Below, piece after piece: positions 23,975 to 24,012 of a stretch of DNA of 24,012 bases. Under the pieces are notes generated by a model. The model saw nothing but the letters and a program-made list of their open reading frames with translations. It searched no databases and had not been told where the DNA came from. Positions within the stretch are counted from its first letter, which is position 1; each line of letters begins with the position of its first letter. The translations under genes were made by a program, and so were the position numbers. The stretch is taken from the NCBI GenBank assembly GCA_028703175.1, contig JAQVNJ010000095.1, positions 1 through 24,012 of the forward strand, in the 5' to 3' direction. The stretch comes from JAAYCB01 sp012744395. Its GTDB lineage: Bacteria; Planctomycetota; Planctomycetia; Pirellulales; Thermoguttaceae.

Positions 23975-24012
23975 ATGGCGAGGATTCCACGCGGTTTGAT
24001 CATCGACGAGTC
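23975..24012 (+). CDS. Probable REP-associated (IS200-like) transposase, start only
   Basis: Only the first 12 complete codons, MARIPRGLIIDE, are inside the window, and the frame is open at the edge. The ATG at 23975 has a good ribosome binding site (GGGAGG, 8 nt spacing) and a consensus-like promoter 60 bp upstream. MARIPR or MARxPR starts are common in REP-associated tyrosine (IS200/Y1-type) transposases, which would cut and join single-stranded DNA at palindromic repeats such as those at 23797-23882 or 1300-1345. The catalytic HUH and Tyr residues lie beyond the window, so the call rests on start sequence and repeat context only. Confidence 0.42.
   Translation, partial: MARIPRGLIIDE

Noticed and set aside
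23916..23999. 27-codon open frame MYMRTVTKVLTDPFHG overlapping the transposase-like start
   Set aside because: No ribosome binding site and no family resemblance. It could be a leader peptide, but nothing supports it.

Overview
The window looks like accessory chromosome from a high-GC planctomycete or a close relative, possibly a metagenomic contig. The evidence is a secreted sulfatase-modifying-factor-like protein with a PEP-CTERM tail, a Tat-exported Gfo/Idh/MocA oxidoreductase, a ceramidase-like/LamG exoenzyme next to a GH95 fucosidase, and long GC-rich genes with GGAGG-type ribosome binding sites. The phylum assignment is an inference from gene content only.

Left part (1-7024, mostly minus strand). 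Positions 1-649 hold no gene I can recognise. At 650-1302 lies the decayed C-terminal part of a radical SAM/SPASM-type gene. It has a frameshift near 922 and is cut off beside a GGGACtGTCCC palindrome. Next come a GH95 alpha-L-fucosidase gene disabled by an internal deletion (1468-3013), an intact secreted ceramidase-like/LamG protein (3088-5247), and a PEP-CTERM protein with eight copies of a 12-bp repeat encoding Gly-Asp-Thr-Pro (5672-7024).

Middle part (7508-11365). Three plus-strand genes encode a small membrane protein, a receiver-like protein and a cytosolic alpha/beta hydrolase. The last two overlap by ATGA. They converge on a Tat-exported MocA-type oxidoreductase on the minus strand.

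Right part (11649-23534, minus strand) is the most interesting region: a six-gene cluster with a TTGACA-17 bp-TAGGCT promoter at its head. In transcription order it encodes (1) a multi-spanning membrane protein with coiled coils, a zinc-ribbon-like segment and a C-terminal GTPase domain; (2) a protein-kinase-like protein with a long helical tail and Arg in place of the VAIK Lys; (3) a 1021-residue protein resembling GTPase-associated protein 1 (GAP1), with one membrane segment; (4) a membrane-anchored coiled-coil protein; (5) a VWA protein with an intact MIDAS; and (6) a tandem-VWA protein with both MIDAS motifs degenerate. Genes 1 to 4 are coupled by 10 bp, a 4-bp GTGA overlap and 22 bp. Genes 5 and 6 are 11 bp apart but separated from gene 4 by 162 bp that contain a possible internal promoter. 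I interpret this as a membrane-associated GTPase/kinase/VWA signalling or conflict system related to GTPase-GAP1 systems, with no recognisable effector.

Right edge (23535-24012). Behind the cluster promoter lie 21-bp tandem repeats, a second promoter pointing right, and the first codons of a probable REP-associated (IS200-like) transposase that runs off the window.
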